Part shown: in pieces, positions 28,933 through 40,483 of the stretch
Numbering within the stretch: the stretch's first letter is position 1
Layout of the letters: the number at the start of each line of letters is the position of its first letter
Source of the DNA: Haliea sp.
GTDB taxonomy: Bacteria > Pseudomonadota > Gammaproteobacteria > Pseudomonadales > Halieaceae
Length of the DNA stretch: 64,000 bases
Direction: 5' to 3'
NCBI GenBank assembly: GCA_002692965.1
Contig: NZNC01000001.1
Location: forward strand, 1 to 64,000
Made by a program: the position numbers and the translations under genes
The notes under the pieces: model-generated
Told to the model about the DNA's origin: nothing
The model's database searches: none
What the model saw: only the letters and a program-made list of their open reading frames with translations

Positions 28933-30756
28933 TCACCGCCCCCGCAAGAACAGGCGGTCGAGATCCTCCAGGCCCAGCTGGGTCCAGGTGGGGCGGCCGT
29001 GGTTACACTGGCCGGCGCGCTCGGTGGCCTCCATGTCCCGCAACAGGGCATTCATTTCCGGGACTGTCAGCCTGCGGTTGGCACGCACCGAGCCATGGCA
29101 GGCCATGGTCGAGAGAATCTCGTCCAGGTGTGCCTCGATACGGTCGGAGCTGCCGTACTCCGCCAGGTCCGCCAGCACGTCGCGCACCAGGGCCGGAATA
29201 TCGGCGTCACGCAGGGCTACCGGCACCTGGCGAATCATCAACGACTCCTCGCCAGCCACCTCGAGCACCAGACCCAGGTCGCTGAACAGGGCGGCGTGGT
29301 CACTGGCCAGGCGCACCTCGCGCTGACTGACCGCCATCGCCTGGGGCACCAGCAGCGGCTGGCTGCGAACCCCCTCGCTGGCGCGGGAGGCCTTGAGCCG
29401 CTCGTAGGTAATGCGCTCGTGGGCGGCATGCATATCCACCAGCACCAGTCCGTGGGCATTCTCCGCCAGAATGTAAATGCCCTTGAGCTGGGCCAGGGCA
29501 TAGCCCAGGGGGGGCACCTCCTCGGGCGCGGCCTGCTCCGGCAGGCCCGCCGCAGGCGGGTGCAGCCCGGCATAGCTGCGCACCTGCTCCAGCGCCAGCC
29601 CGGGGGCCGGGACCGGCGAGGGGCGATAGGCCGCAGGCCCGGGCGCCGGCGGCGCACCCCAGGACAGGCCGGGCTGACGTGCCACCTCCCCGGTTTCCGT
29701 ATCCACCGCCAGCCCTTCCGCGGTGCGCACCGGCGGCGCGGCCGTCTCCGGGCGGACCTCCGCCAGGGCCCGATGCAGGGTGCCGAAGACGCACTGGTGC
29801 ACTGCGCGACTGTCCCGGAAGCGCACTTCGTGCTTGCCGGGGTGCACATTGACATCCACCTGCGCCGGGTCGAGCTCGAGGAACAGCACAAAGGCGGGGT
29901 GGCGGCCGTGATAGAGCACGTCGCGATACGCCTGCTTGACGGCGTGGGCGATCAGTTTGTCGCGGATCACCCGGCCATTGACGAAAAAGTACTGCGAATC
30001 GGCCTGGCTGCGGGAGAAGGTGGGCAGACCCACCCAGCCCCAGAGGCGCAGATCCGTGCGCTCGCTGTCCAGGTGGATCGACTGCTCCATGAAAGCTGGC
30101 CCGCACACGGCCGCCACGCGACGGCGGGCCTGAACTTCATCCAGGGCGGGCTTCAGCGCGTGCACCACGCGGCCATTGTGACGCAGGGTGAAGCCCACCT
30201 CGAAGCGCGACAGCGCCAGGCGCTTGACCACTTCCTCCAGGTGCCCGAACTCGGTCTTTTCGGTGCGCAGGAACTTGCGCCGCGCCGGCGTATTGAAGAA
30301 CAGATCGCGCACCTCGACGGTGGTACCACGGGGGTGGGGCGCAGGGCGCACCTCGACCTGCATGTCGCGGCCCTCGCACAGCGCCGAGCAGCCCTCGCTA
30401 CTGTCCTCCCGGTGGTTGGTGGTCAGCGTCAGGCGCGAAACCGAGCCGATACTTGCCAGGGCCTCGCCGCGAAAGCCGAGGCTGCCCACCTGTTCCAGAT
30501 CTTCCAGGCTGCGGATCTTGCTGGTGGCGTGGCGCGCCAGGGCCAGGGGCAGGTCATCGGGCTCCATGCCCTGGCCATTGTCACGCACGCGAATCAGCTG
30601 GACGCCGCCAGCCTCGACGTCGATATCAATGCGGGTGGCGCCCGCATCCAGGCTGTTCTCGAGGATTTCCTTGACCACGGAAGCGGGGCGCTCCACCACC
30701 TCGCCGGCGGCGATCTGGTTGGCGAGCCTCGTGCTGAGGCGATGAATTCGGGGCAT
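28933..30756 (-). CDS. mutL: DNA mismatch repair protein MutL
   Basis: A 607-residue matchmaker of mismatch repair. The GHKL ATPase motifs are intact: ENSLDAGAT (N-box), [16 protein letters not shown] and the [15 protein letters not shown] block. The linker (about 335-415) is Pro/Ala rich, and the C-terminal dimerisation domain has [11 protein letters not shown] and [10 protein letters not shown]. There is no DQHAxxE(X)4E endonuclease motif, as expected for E. coli-type MutL. mutS/mutH are not in the window. Confidence 0.97.
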   Translation of the reverse strand: MPRIHRLSTRLANQIAAGEVVERPASVVKEILENSLDAGATRIDIDVEAGGVQLIRVRDNGQGMEPDDLPLALARHATSKIRSLEDLEQVGSLGFRGEALASIGSVSRLTLTTNHREDSSEGCSALCEGRDMQVEVRPAPHPRGTTVEVRDLFFNTPARRKFLRTEKTEFGHLEEVVKRLALSRFEVGFTLRHNGRVVHALKPALDEVQARRRVAAVCGPAFMEQSIHLDSERTDLRLWGWVGLPTFSRSQADSQYFFVNGRVIRDKLIAHAVKQAYRDVLYHGRHPAFVLFLELDPAQVDVNVHPGKHEVRFRDSRAVHQCVFGTLHRALAEVRPETAAPPVRTAEGLAVDTETGEVARQPGLSWGAPPAPGPAAYRPSPVPAPGLALEQVRSYAGLHPPAAGLPEQAAPEEVPPLGYALAQLKGIYILAENAHGLVLVDMHAAHERITYERLKASRASEGVRSQPLLVPQAMAVSQREVRLASDHAALFSDLGLVLEVAGEESLMIRQVPVALRDADIPALVRDVLADLAEYGSSDRIEAHLDEILSTMACHGSVRANRRLTVPEMNALLRDMEATERAGQCNHGRPTWTQLGLEDLDRLFLRGR

Positions 30757-30776
30757 GGGCGATTGCGGCGTGGTTG

Positions 30777-32096
30777 TCAGGTAGCGGGGATTTTCAGCGT
30801 CTGGCCGACCAGGATGCGCGAACCGTTGAGGCCGTTGTGGGCGCGCAGATCGTTGACCGACACATTGAAGCGCTGGGCGATGTCGGACAGTGTATCACCC
30901 CGGGCGATGACATACTCCTGCCCGCCCTGCTCCTTCTGCCAGGCGAGCAACGTGCCCGCCGGCGGACTGTAGAGGAACCAGTCGCGAATCCCGGCTTGAA
31001 TCGCCTGGGCCACCTTGCGCTGGTAGTCCCGGGTGGCCAGCTTGCTGGCCTCACCCGGATTGGAGATAAAGCCGGTCTCGACCAGGATCGAGGGAATATC
31101 CGGCGATTTGAGCACGGCGAAGCCCGCCTGCTCGACATTGCGCTTGTGCAGGCGGGCAATGGTATCCATGCGCCGGAGCACCTTGTCGCCGACGCGAGCG
31201 CTGTGGTCCAGGGTGCTGGTCATGGACAGGTCGGCGAGTACCCCCGCGAGCACGTCGTCCTTGTCGGAGAGCCGCACACCCCCGACCAGATCCGCTTCGT
31301 TCTCCCGCTGGGCCAGGTAGGAGGCCGTGGTGGAGCTGGCACCGCGGGTGGACAGCATGTACACCGAGGCACCGTTGGCTTCCCGCCGCTTGAAGGCATC
31401 GGCGTGAATCGAGACGAACAGGTCCGCCTGGCGCTGGCGGGCCAGGTCCCGCCGCCCCTTCAAGGAGATATAGTAGTCACCGGTACGAATCAGCGTCGGG
31501 AAAAACCCGCTGTCCTGCTCCAGCAGTTTGTGCAGTTCCTTCGAGATGGCCAGAACCACATCCTTTTCGCGCAGGCGATTGGGCCCGATGGCGCCGGGGT
31601 CCTCGCCGCCGTGACCGGCATCAATCGCCACGATAATATCGCGGCGGGCCGAGACGTCGGCCCGCTTCACTACGGCGGGAGCCGCTTCGGCGGGCCGCGG
31701 CGAGCGATCGTAGAGGTCGAGCACCAGGCGATCACCCGCCTGCTCGTTGGCCTTGAGCAGGAAGCTGCGGGGGTCCACCGCGGTTTTCAGGTCAAAAACC
31801 ACCCGCAGATCATAACCTTCGCGGATTCCCGAGCGCACCAGGCTGACCGGCGTATCCGCCAGCTCCAGCTGTTCCAGAGCGGCCGTCGACAGTGTCGTGC
31901 GCTGAATATCCACGACAACGCGATCCGGCGACTCCAGGGTCAGGACCCGGTGTTCCGCCGGCGCCGTCAGGTCGAAGACCACCCGTGTGTGGTCGGGCGC
32001 ACGCCACAGGCGCACGTCGCGCACCTCGGCCGCGAAGGCGGCGCTCGCCAGCGCGCCGCACAGACAGCACAAGAGCAAGCCTGCCAAGCGCCTCAT
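30777..32096 (-). CDS. amiB: N-acetylmuramoyl-L-alanine amidase (AmiB/AmiC type)
   Basis: A 439-residue periplasmic zinc amidase that splits septal peptidoglycan. Order of parts: signal peptide (1-23, SAAFA), AMIN domain (about 25-130) for envelope targeting, Amidase_3 catalytic domain (about 160-385; [14 protein letters not shown] with the zinc His, HADAFKR and [12 protein letters not shown]), and a C-terminal LysM repeat ([18 protein letters not shown]). The ATG at 32096, one base after the tsaE stop, gives a clean signal peptide; an in-frame ATG at 32117 inside tsaE is possible. Confidence 0.95.
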   Translation of the reverse strand: MRRLAGLLLCCLCGALASAAFAAEVRDVRLWRAPDHTRVVFDLTAPAEHRVLTLESPDRVVVDIQRTTLSTAALEQLELADTPVSLVRSGIREGYDLRVVFDLKTAVDPRSFLLKANEQAGDRLVLDLYDRSPRPAEAAPAVVKRADVSARRDIIVAIDAGHGGEDPGAIGPNRLREKDVVLAISKELHKLLEQDSGFFPTLIRTGDYYISLKGRRDLARQRQADLFVSIHADAFKRREANGASVYMLSTRGASSTTASYLAQRENEADLVGGVRLSDKDDVLAGVLADLSMTSTLDHSARVGDKVLRRMDTIARLHKRNVEQAGFAVLKSPDIPSILVETGFISNPGEASKLATRDYQRKVAQAIQAGIRDWFLYSPPAGTLLAWQKEQGGQEYVIARGDTLSDIAQRFNVSVNDLRAHNGLNGSRILVGQTLKIPAT

Positions 32097-32097
32097 G

Positions 32098-32616
32098 TCA
32101 ACGCCGATCCTGCGCATCGTCCGGCGACTCCTCCTGGCCCAACCAGCCATCCAAGACCTCGGCCCCTTCCGGGGAGATTGCAACGGTTTCCAACCTGCGC
32201 CCGACACCGTCGAGGCGCAGTGTAATGACCAGATCGGGCCGGGGCAAAACCCCCTCACCGCGCTCCGGCCACTCCACCAGGCACAGGGCGTGGCCATCCA
32301 GGTAGTCGCGTATACCCATGAACTCCAGCTCCCCGGGGTCGCCCAGGCGATACAGATCGAAGTGATACACCGGCCCAGTGGACAAGTCATAGGGCTCGAC
32401 CAGGGTATAGGTCGGACTCTTCACCGCCCCGGAGTGACCCAGGGCGCGCAACAGACCGCGCACCAGCGTGGTTTTGCCGGCCCCCAGGTCACCGCGGAGG
32501 AAAATCAGCAGAGCGCGGGACGCCAGCGCGGCAGCCAGGCCTCCACCCGCCGCCACCGTGGCCGCTTCGTCAGATAGCCAGCAACTGCCCCGGGCAACCC
32601 CCTGATACGCCGTCAT
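32098..32616 (-). CDS. tsaE: tRNA t6A biosynthesis ATPase TsaE
   Basis: A 172-residue ATPase that works with TsaB, TsaC and TsaD to make N6-threonylcarbamoyl-A37 in tRNA. The Walker A motif GDLGAGKTT is at 42-50 and the SPTYTLVEPY switch-like segment at about 66-75. HFDLYRL and EWPERG are conserved family motifs. Its ATG overlaps the nnr stop as ATGA, so it is translated in tandem with nnr. Confidence 0.96.
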   Translation of the reverse strand: MTAYQGVARGSCWLSDEAATVAAGGGLAAALASRALLIFLRGDLGAGKTTLVRGLLRALGHSGAVKSPTYTLVEPYDLSTGPVYHFDLYRLGDPGELEFMGIRDYLDGHALCLVEWPERGEGVLPRPDLVITLRLDGVGRRLETVAISPEGAEVLDGWLGQEESPDDAQDRR

Positions 32617-34103
32617 CCCAGGTACCTGCGCAGGGGCAGCATGAGATCCGACGCCAGCAGGCCGCGCTGGCCGCCTGCGGCCGCCTGATCGGCGGCGGCC
32701 CCGTGAAGGGCCACGCCCAGGCCCGCCGTTTCCAGGGGAGAGAGCCCTTGCGCCAGCAAGCCACCCAGCAGCCCGGAAAGAACATCGCCCATGCCCCCAC
32801 TGGCCATGCCGGGGTTGCCGTAATCGGACAGCAGGCCTGTCTCGCCATCGGTCAGCACACTGCCGTTTCCCTTGAGCAGGGCAACACCGCCCCACTGCCG
32901 CTGAAGCGACGCCACGGCGGCAAAACGGTCCGCCTGCAACGAGGCTGTCGACGCGCCCAACAGGCGGGCCGCCTCGCCCGGGTGAGGCGTCAGGATATGC
33001 CCGGCGTCATGGGCGCGCAGCCAGTCGGCCCGGGAGGCCAGCAGATTGAGGGCATCCGCATCCAGCACCGTGGGCAGATTGGCTGCCAGGGCGGCCTGCA
33101 GCAACTGCTGCCCCCAGGGCCCCTGCCCCAGGCCGGGCCCGATCACCACAACATCCGCAGCTTCCAGCAGGGGCATCAGGTCCGCGCCGTTGCGCACCGC
33201 CTGACCCATCGCTTCCGGGCGGCGGGCCAACAGTCCGGGCAGGTGCGCTTCCCGAGTGGCAACCCGCACCAGACCGGCACCGCTGCGCAGGGCGGCCTCC
33301 GCCGCCATCAGCGCGGCTCCCCCCATGCCGTGGTCACCACCAATCACCAGCACAGTGCCGAAATGCCCCTTGTGGGCCGAGGGCAACCTCGCCGGCCAGG
33401 CTGCGAGCAAGGCCTCCAGGGAAAGGCGGCGCCAGGGCGCCACCTCCCCGGCGAAAGTCTCCGGCGGCACCGCCAGGTCATTGAGCAGCAGTGCGCCGCA
33501 GCACTCGGGACCGGAGAGGGTAAACAGCCCGCGCTTGAACGCGATGAAAGTGACCGTGAGATCGGCACGTACCGCATCGCCGAGAATCCGGCCAGTATTG
33601 GCGCAGAGCCCGGAGGGAATATCCAGGGCCAGCACGGGCAGACCCGACTGATTGCACTCGGCGATGGCCTGCGCTGCGGGCGCACGTACCTCGCCACCCA
33701 GCCCGGTGCCCAGCATGCCGTCAACCAGCACGCCCCGGGGCTGCAGGCAGCCAGAGCGCCAGGGCGCCATAGGCACGCCGGCATCGCGCGCCTGCTCGTG
33801 GGCCCGGGCAGCGTCCCCTTTTAACCGGGCGGGTTCCGCCAACTGCCAGACCTGCACTGGCAGGCCGCGCTTGTGCGCCTGCTCGGCCAGCAGATAACCG
33901 TCACCGCCGTTGTTGCCACTGCCGCAGAGCACCTGGAGCCGGTCCGTTTCCGGCCAGCGCTCCAGCAGAGCCGACAGCGCCGCCGACGCCGCCCGCGACA
34001 TGAGAATGCCACCGGGGATCCCCAGCTCGCCAGTTGCCCGGGCATCCAGCGCCCGCGTCTCTTCCGCACTGTAGAGTGCCTCGAGTTCTCGCCAGTCGAA
34101 CAT
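32613..34103 (-). CDS. nnr: bifunctional NAD(P)H-hydrate epimerase/dehydratase
   Basis: A 496-residue metabolite-repair enzyme. The N-terminal half (about 1-215, YjeF_N) epimerises hydrated NAD(P)H, with GSGNNGGDGY as the signature; the C-terminal half (about 230-496, carbohydrate-kinase-like) dehydrates it using ADP, with HKGHFGTVLVIGGD, GPGLGQGPWG, TPHPGEAARLL and ASGGMGDVLSG. The ATG at 34103 gives the canonical start. First gene of the long minus-strand block and divergent from queG. Confidence 0.96.
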   Translation of the reverse strand: MFDWRELEALYSAEETRALDARATGELGIPGGILMSRAASAALSALLERWPETDRLQVLCGSGNNGGDGYLLAEQAHKRGLPVQVWQLAEPARLKGDAARAHEQARDAGVPMAPWRSGCLQPRGVLVDGMLGTGLGGEVRAPAAQAIAECNQSGLPVLALDIPSGLCANTGRILGDAVRADLTVTFIAFKRGLFTLSGPECCGALLLNDLAVPPETFAGEVAPWRRLSLEALLAAWPARLPSAHKGHFGTVLVIGGDHGMGGAALMAAEAALRSGAGLVRVATREAHLPGLLARRPEAMGQAVRNGADLMPLLEAADVVVIGPGLGQGPWGQQLLQAALAANLPTVLDADALNLLASRADWLRAHDAGHILTPHPGEAARLLGASTASLQADRFAAVASLQRQWGGVALLKGNGSVLTDGETGLLSDYGNPGMASGGMGDVLSGLLGGLLAQGLSPLETAGLGVALHGAAADQAAAGGQRGLLASDLMLPLRRYLG

Positions 34104-34182
34104 TTGCCCCTTGCCCTTTCCGGGTTTCAACACTTGCCACTGCATCCTGCTAGACTGTGCGCTCCGGGCGCCACACGGCGTG

Positions 34183-34188
34183 ATTATA
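34183..34188 (-). promoter_or_regulatory. candidate -10 box of the nnr-tsaE-amiB-mutL block
   Basis: Minus-strand TATAAT in the 114-base gap between nnr and queG, about 80 bases before the nnr ATG. The -35 region is poor. It is the best promoter match upstream of the block. Confidence 0.4.
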
Positions 34189-34217
34189 GATTCCCCAACC
34201 GCTCGCAGCCCAGCCCC

Positions 34218-35276
<1,059 letters not shown>

Positions 35277-35318
35277 CCCCTGCGACACGCCAGCGACCCG
35301 GCAATCGGCCGCTAGGAG

Positions 35319-36029
35319 CTAGGACTTCTCTTCCCGCTCGCCCGCCGGCAGGACCGTCGGGTCACTGATCATCTCCGCCACGCCCCGCTCGGCCGACGGC
35401 GGCGGGTGATGCACCACACGGAAGACGATATCGTGGAAGCGCACTTCGTCGGCGTGCTGAAGCTGCGTGCGGCTACGCAGACGGCGCCCGTTGATCACGG
35501 TGCCATTGGACGAGTTGAGGTCCTCAATGAATAGCCCACCGTCCTGCAGGTCCAGGCGGGCATGCTGGCGTGAGACCTGGGGGCTGACCACGGCAATATC
35601 TGACTCCAGCGAACGGCCCATGACCACGCTGCGATCGATACCGAAGCTGAGCCCGGCCAGGGGCCCGGTCTCCGCAGACAGTACCCAGGTAAAGCGCGAG
35701 ACGGGTTCCGACTGCCCGGCGGCGCCCGCCTGGCGGCGATCGTTGAGCGGGGGAATATTGGACAGCACCCGACGCTCCTGGAAGGGTGGCGTGCGCTCGA
35801 CGCCTCCCGGGGTCAGGTCATACAGCCAGGCCAGGACAAAGGCCAGCGGAAAACCCACCACCGCCAGCACAGACAGTAGTTGAAGCCCCTGCTCCCGATC
35901 CATGCCCAGAATGGGCAGAAGCACCCAGGCCAACTGCAGTACGAGCCAGGCCGCCAGCAAGTACCACAGGCAGGCCCGCAGCACCTTGCGGCGTCGCAGT
36001 TCACGGTAGAAGGCTTTCAGACCCGACAT
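35319..36029 (-). CDS. FHA-domain membrane protein
   Basis: A 236-residue protein. Residues about 8-80 form a two-helix membrane module (LRRRKVLRACLWYLLAAWL, then a second helix ending in AWLYDLTPGGVERT), a module often found at the N-terminus of TPR or adenylate cyclase proteins. After a linker comes an FHA domain (about 125-205) with the phosphothreonine-binding pattern GRSLESDI, SRQHA and SSNGTVING. FHA domains bind phosphothreonine, so the protein probably recruits a phosphorylated partner to the membrane. No Ser/Thr kinase or phosphatase is adjacent. Partner unknown. Confidence 0.85.
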   Translation of the reverse strand: MSGLKAFYRELRRRKVLRACLWYLLAAWLVLQLAWVLLPILGMDREQGLQLLSVLAVVGFPLAFVLAWLYDLTPGGVERTPPFQERRVLSNIPPLNDRRQAGAAGQSEPVSRFTWVLSAETGPLAGLSFGIDRSVVMGRSLESDIAVVSPQVSRQHARLDLQDGGLFIEDLNSSNGTVINGRRLRSRTQLQHADEVRFHDIVFRVVHHPPPSAERGVAEMISDPTVLPAGEREEKS

Positions 36030-36163
36030 TCCCGCCCCCCTCACCCGGTCCCCGCGGGCACCGGCACTTGTTTTCCCCACGACAGGTTGGCATGCCCGCC
36101 CGGACCTATTGAAGCAGGAGAACGCAAAACTGCCAACCAGTCTGCATTTTTGGCGGCACCCGT

Positions 36164-36709
36164 TCAGCCGGCGCGCAGAAAGTGCTCGCGGTAGTAACGC
36201 AGCTCGTTGATGGAGTCACGGATATCGTCGAGCGCCAGGTGCGTACCCCCCTTCTGCAGCCCCGCCGCCAGCTCCGGACGCCAGCGGTTGGCGAGGATCT
36301 TCAGGGTACTGACATCCAGGTTGCGGTAGTGGAACCAGGCCTCCAGACGCGGCATGTAACGAGCCAGGAAGCGGCGATCCTGGCAGATCGTGTTTCCGCA
36401 CATGGGGGAAGCGCCAGCCGGCACCCAGTGGGCGAGAAAATCCACGGTTTCCTGCTCCGCCGCCGCCTCGTCATGTTGACTGGCACGCACCCTGTCGACC
36501 AGGCCGGACCCCCCGTGCTGGCGGGTATTCCAGTCATCCATCGCGCCCAGAACCGCATCGCTCTGGTGCACCGCCAGAACGGGCCCCTCGGCCAGGGTGT
36601 TCAACTGACTGTCGGTGACAATCGTGGCGATTTCGATAATCCGGTCCCGATCGGGATCCAGGCCGGTCATTTCGAGATCAATCCAGATCAGATGGCTGGC
36701 ATCCTGCAT
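36164..36709 (-). CDS. orn: oligoribonuclease
   Basis: A 181-residue DEDDh 3'-5' exonuclease that degrades 2-5 nt RNA and pGpG. D11 and E13 in [10 protein letters not shown], and the later [15 protein letters not shown] motif with catalytic His/Asp are present. Length matches E. coli Orn (181). Divergent from rsgA with an 81-base gap, a classic gammaproteobacterial arrangement. Confidence 0.97.
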   Translation of the reverse strand: MQDASHLIWIDLEMTGLDPDRDRIIEIATIVTDSQLNTLAEGPVLAVHQSDAVLGAMDDWNTRQHGGSGLVDRVRASQHDEAAAEQETVDFLAHWVPAGASPMCGNTICQDRRFLARYMPRLEAWFHYRNLDVSTLKILANRWRPELAAGLQKGGTHLALDDIRDSINELRYYREHFLRAG

Positions 36710-36790
36710 CCCGGTCTCCCTGTACGGTGAAGTCGCCAGTGTAACAAAATGCCTCGACAGCTCCACGCCGGCGCTACAGAATGCCAGGCC

Positions 36791-37822
36791 ATGAGCAAAC
36801 GCAAACTCACCCGGCAGCAAGCCTGGCGTATCGAGAAAATCCAGGCCGAGCGCAGTGCGCGCGCGCGCAAGCGTGCCGAGCGCTCCGATGAAGCCCTGGA
36901 TTCCGGCGCCCTGGGCGAGGAGCAGAGCGGCCTGGTCATTGCCCATTTCGGCACCCAGGTGGAAATCGAGGGCGAGGACGGCCGGACACAGCGCTGCCAT
37001 CTGCGTGCCAACCTGGCGAGCCTGGTGACCGGCGACGAGGTCGCCTGGTGCCCGGGCGAACCGACCGGCGTGGTGGTGGCGCGCCACCCGCGTCGCAGCG
37101 AACTGTTGCGCCCCACCCAGCACGGCGGCCTGAAGCCGGTAGCCGCCAATGTCGACCGCATCTTCGTGGTCATTGCCCCCCTGCCACCACCCCACGCCAA
37201 CCTGATCGATCGCTACCTGGTGGCGGCCGAGACCGTCGACATCGAGCCGGTACTGCTGGTCAGCAAGACCGACCTGCTCGACGATGACCCCGCGCTGCGG
37301 CAGCGCATGGACACGCTGCTGGCCCCCTACGACAGCCTCGGCTACAGGCAGGTCAGGGCGAGCAGCCGCCGGGGGGGACTGGATGATTTGCAGGCCGCCC
37401 TGGCGGGCCAGGTCAGCATTCTGGTCGGGCAATCGGGTGTCGGAAAGTCTTCACTGGTCAACGCGCTGCTGCCCGGGGTGGACCTGCAGGTCGGACCGCT
37501 CTCCAACCAGGGCGACAAGGGCACGCATACCACCACGACCGCGCGCCTCTTCCACTTGCCCGCGGGAGGCAGCCTGATCGACTCGCCCGGCATCCGCGAG
37601 TTCGGCCTCTGGCACATGCAGCGGGAGCAGGTGGAGTGGGGCTTTCGTGAATTCCGTGCGCTACTGGGGCACTGCCGCTTCCGCGACTGCCGCCACGAGC
37701 AGGAACCCGGCTGCGCCATTCTCGAGGCCGCGGAGAGCGGCCAGATCCACCCCGCTCGCCTGGAGAGCTACCGGCACATCATCGCCTCCCTGAACACCCC
37801 GGAGGAAGCCGGTTACCGCTGA
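36791..37822 (+). CDS. rsgA: small ribosomal subunit biogenesis GTPase RsgA
   Basis: A 343-residue circularly permuted GTPase that checks late 30S assembly. An OB-fold lies at about 50-110, followed by the G4 motif SKTDLLDD, the P-loop GQSGVGKSS at about 212-220, G3-type [10 protein letters not shown] and the C-terminal zinc motif [14 protein letters not shown] (about 295-308). ATG 36791 is preferred over an in-frame ATG at 36749 inside the divergent spacer. Confidence 0.96.
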   Translation: MSKRKLTRQQAWRIEKIQAERSARARKRAERSDEALDSGALGEEQSGLVIAHFGTQVEIEGEDGRTQRCHLRANLASLVTGDEVAWCPGEPTGVVVARHPRRSELLRPTQHGGLKPVAANVDRIFVVIAPLPPPHANLIDRYLVAAETVDIEPVLLVSKTDLLDDDPALRQRMDTLLAPYDSLGYRQVRASSRRGGLDDLQAALAGQVSILVGQSGVGKSSLVNALLPGVDLQVGPLSNQGDKGTHTTTTARLFHLPAGGSLIDSPGIREFGLWHMQREQVEWGFREFRALLGHCRFRDCRHEQEPGCAILEAAESGQIHPARLESYRHIIASLNTPEEAGYR

Positions 37823-37835
37823 CGGCGCCGGGCGC

Positions 37836-38687
37836 TCAGCCGGCCACCCGACCGAGCGCCTGCCCCAGACGGACACCACCGCCGGCAGTCAGCCCAGGGC
37901 CCCAGTCGACGCAACCTTCCGGGAACAGCAGTATGACCGTGGAGCCGAGCTGAAAGCGGCCCATCTCGGCGCCACGCGCTAGGTCAACCGCCTCGGGGAG
38001 CTGCAGATAATCCCGCTCCTCCACCTGCCGCGGTGGCGGCGCCACCTGCCCCGCCCAAACCGTTTCGATGCCCGCCACGATCATGGCACCGACCAGTACC
38101 ATGGCCATGGGGCCCGCGGGCGTCTCGAAATGGCAGACCAGGCGCTCGTTGCGCGCAAACAGGGCCTCTACACCGTCTGCCGTCACCTGGTTGACCGAGA
38201 ACAGCTGGCCGGGCACATAGCGTGTCGCCACCAGCTTGCCGTCGACCGGCATGTGCACCCGGTGGTAATCCCGCGGCGAGAGGTAAATGGTGGCGAAGTG
38301 ACCATTGCGGTACCAGGCGGCCCGCTCGTCGTCACCGCCCAGCAGCGACCAGGAGGAATAACGGCGCCCCTTGGCCTGGATCAGACTGTGCTCCTGAATC
38401 CGCCCAATCTGGCTGATGGTGCCATCCGCCGGACACAGGATGCCCTCCTCCGCCAAGGGGCGTGCACCCGGCCGCAGGGCCCGGGTAAAAAAGGCATTGA
38501 AGGTCGGGTAGGCCGTCGGGTCGGGCTCTTCCGCCTCGCTCATGTCGACCTTGAAGGCGCGAATGAACAGCTGGATCAGGGCATTTTTCAGCCACACGGG
38601 GCGGTACAGGCCGGCCAGCCAGCCCACCGAACGGGAGAGCAGGTGCTGGGGCAGGAGGTATTGCAGGGCGATGAACAGGGCTTTCAT
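37836..38687 (-). CDS. psd: phosphatidylserine decarboxylase
   Basis: A 283-residue inner-membrane enzyme that makes phosphatidylethanolamine. The proenzyme cleaves itself in the LGST motif (RFQLGSTVILLFPEG, about 245) to create the pyruvoyl group. YHRVHMPVDG holds the conserved His and the catalytic Asp/His pair is in place. Convergent with rsgA. Confidence 0.96.
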   Translation of the reverse strand: MKALFIALQYLLPQHLLSRSVGWLAGLYRPVWLKNALIQLFIRAFKVDMSEAEEPDPTAYPTFNAFFTRALRPGARPLAEEGILCPADGTISQIGRIQEHSLIQAKGRRYSSWSLLGGDDERAAWYRNGHFATIYLSPRDYHRVHMPVDGKLVATRYVPGQLFSVNQVTADGVEALFARNERLVCHFETPAGPMAMVLVGAMIVAGIETVWAGQVAPPPRQVEERDYLQLPEAVDLARGAEMGRFQLGSTVILLFPEGCVDWGPGLTAGGGVRLGQALGRVAG

Positions 38688-38798
38688 GGGGGCGGGACTC
38701 GTCAGGGGTCAACAGCGGCCAGTAAACAGGCGCACACCTTACCAGAACTGCCGGCATGGGGGTGAGCGACCGGACCCGGCCGCTCGCCTGATGGCCCT

Positions 38799-40235
38799 CT
38801 ACAGCTGCTCCTCGGCAAAAGCGGCGAGACGCGAGCGGACAATCCCGTTGACGTGCATGATGCCCGCGTGGGGATAGGCCTTGGCCTTCTCCACCAGGTA
38901 GGTCAGCCCCGAGGTGAGGGGGGAGATGTACTTGTTGTCGATCTGCGCCAGGTTGCCCAGCACCACGATGCGAGAATCCGCCCCGACCCGGCTGATCACC
39001 GACTTGAGCTGGAACTGGGTCAGTCCCTGGGCCTCGTCGATGATGATGTAGGCGTTGTTGAAGGAGCGCCCGCGCATGAAATTGAGCGACTTGAACTGGA
39101 TATTCGCGCGCTCCTTGACGTAGGCGATGCTGCCACCGCAGGACTCGTCGGCACCGTGGAGAATTTCCAGGTTGTCGTCGAAAGCAGCCAGCCAGGGGGC
39201 CATCTTCTCCTCCTCGGTTCCCGGCAGGAAACCGATATCCTCGGCGATCGGTGGCGTGGACCGCGCCACGATCAATTTGCTGAAACGTTTCTGCTCGAGG
39301 ATCGCATGCAGGCCATAGGCGAGCGCCAGCAGCGTCTTGCCCGACCCGGCGGGACCGGTCATCACCGTCATGTCGACATTCTCGTCGGCGAGCAGCGCCA
39401 TGGCCATGGCCTGCTCCATGTTGCGCGGTGACATGCCCCAGAAGCGCCGGTGCATCAGGCTGTCCCGACTGTCGCAGCGCAGGTAGACATAGTCGCTGTC
39501 GATGCGCTGCACCACCGCCACCAGGTCGCGTTCGTCGAGGTAGAACAGGCGCGGATAGGCCTCGGGCAAGTAGCGCCGGGGTACGCGGTGCAGGGTCACC
39601 GCCTCCTCGCGCAAGGTGTCCACCTCCGGAATACGCGACCAGAAATCCCCCTCCACCACCTGGTAGCCCTTGGCCAGCAGGTCGATATCGTCGAGGATGC
39701 GGTCCCGGCGGTAGTCCTCCACATGCATCAGGCCCGAGCCCTTGGCCTTGATGCGCATGTTGATGTCCTTGGTCACCAGGCAGACAAAGGCCCCGGGCTG
39801 TTCCGCCTGCAGGCGCAGGGCGACGTTGATGATGCGGTTGTCATTGGCCTGGTCCTGGGTGACATCCAGGTAGGGCACATCGCCGGCATCGGTGAGCAGC
39901 TGGTCGGGGTAGATGGCCAGCGTTCCCAGAGGCCCCTCGACCGCGCTGCCCGGGACGTCCACCCCCGCCTGTATGGACTGCGGCGAAGCGCCGTCCACCA
40001 CTTTGTCGATCATGTTGATGGCTATCCGCGCCTCGCGACTGACGGTCTTCTCGTGGCGGTCCTTGATGTGGTCCAGCTCCTCCAGCACGGTCATGGGAAT
40101 GACCACATGGTGTTCGTTGAAAGCAGTAATGGCGGTGGGGTCGTGAAGCAGGACATTGGTGTCCAGGACGTAGGTTTTCTTGACGACCGCTTTCAGTGCG
40201 GTCTTTTCGATGCGCAGGGAAGTGCCTGAGTCCAT
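38799..40235 (-). CDS. PIN-PhoH fusion (PhoH2-type) ATPase/RNase
   Basis: A 478-residue protein. An N-terminal PIN nuclease domain (about 20-160) with acidic residues in VLDTNVLLHDP, LEELD and VTKDINMR is joined to a PhoH-type P-loop ATPase (about 245-478) with GPAGSGKTLLALAYG and IIDEAQGL. Such fusions unwind and cut RNA in vitro in mycobacterial homologues; there they are toxin-antitoxin linked, but no antitoxin-like small gene is seen here. Confidence 0.92.
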   Translation of the reverse strand: MDSGTSLRIEKTALKAVVKKTYVLDTNVLLHDPTAITAFNEHHVVIPMTVLEELDHIKDRHEKTVSREARIAINMIDKVVDGASPQSIQAGVDVPGSAVEGPLGTLAIYPDQLLTDAGDVPYLDVTQDQANDNRIINVALRLQAEQPGAFVCLVTKDINMRIKAKGSGLMHVEDYRRDRILDDIDLLAKGYQVVEGDFWSRIPEVDTLREEAVTLHRVPRRYLPEAYPRLFYLDERDLVAVVQRIDSDYVYLRCDSRDSLMHRRFWGMSPRNMEQAMAMALLADENVDMTVMTGPAGSGKTLLALAYGLHAILEQKRFSKLIVARSTPPIAEDIGFLPGTEEEKMAPWLAAFDDNLEILHGADESCGGSIAYVKERANIQFKSLNFMRGRSFNNAYIIIDEAQGLTQFQLKSVISRVGADSRIVVLGNLAQIDNKYISPLTSGLTYLVEKAKAYPHAGIMHVNGIVRSRLAAFAEEQL

Positions 40236-40483
40236 ACAGCAGTCCTCGTGGGTTGGGGCAGGGGCGTAGCGGAAAACAGGAGAAGAGAATCAGGGGGCGG
40301 GAGGGGGTGGTGACGAATCGGCGAGCGGCACCTCCAGGCTCCGGGGGAACGGAGGTGGGCAGGAGGACAGTCTCGCGTCGGCGGTCGTCTCAAGGGCACT
40401 TACCCGCATCGGGATACACCACAACTTGCCTTCGAGTGAACACCCGGGCGGACACAAAGTCAATGCTGGCACGATGTCGGCCC
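40236..40483. other. non-coding half of the phoH-rnb divergent gap
   Basis: Between the PhoH start and the palindromic element. It contains a short ACCTCC...GGAGGT dyad (about 40329-40355) but no coding sequence I can support. GC-rich and without conserved frames. Confidence 0.5.

Noticed and set aside
28924-30972. Long plus-strand frame antisense to mutL
   Set aside because: The minus strand has full MutL motifs; the plus frame has none.
38761-38788. Strong hairpin between psd and the PhoH gene considered as a terminator
   Set aside because: The stem (GAGCGACCGG with CCGGCCGCTC) has a loop of only two bases as drawn and no T-run on either strand.
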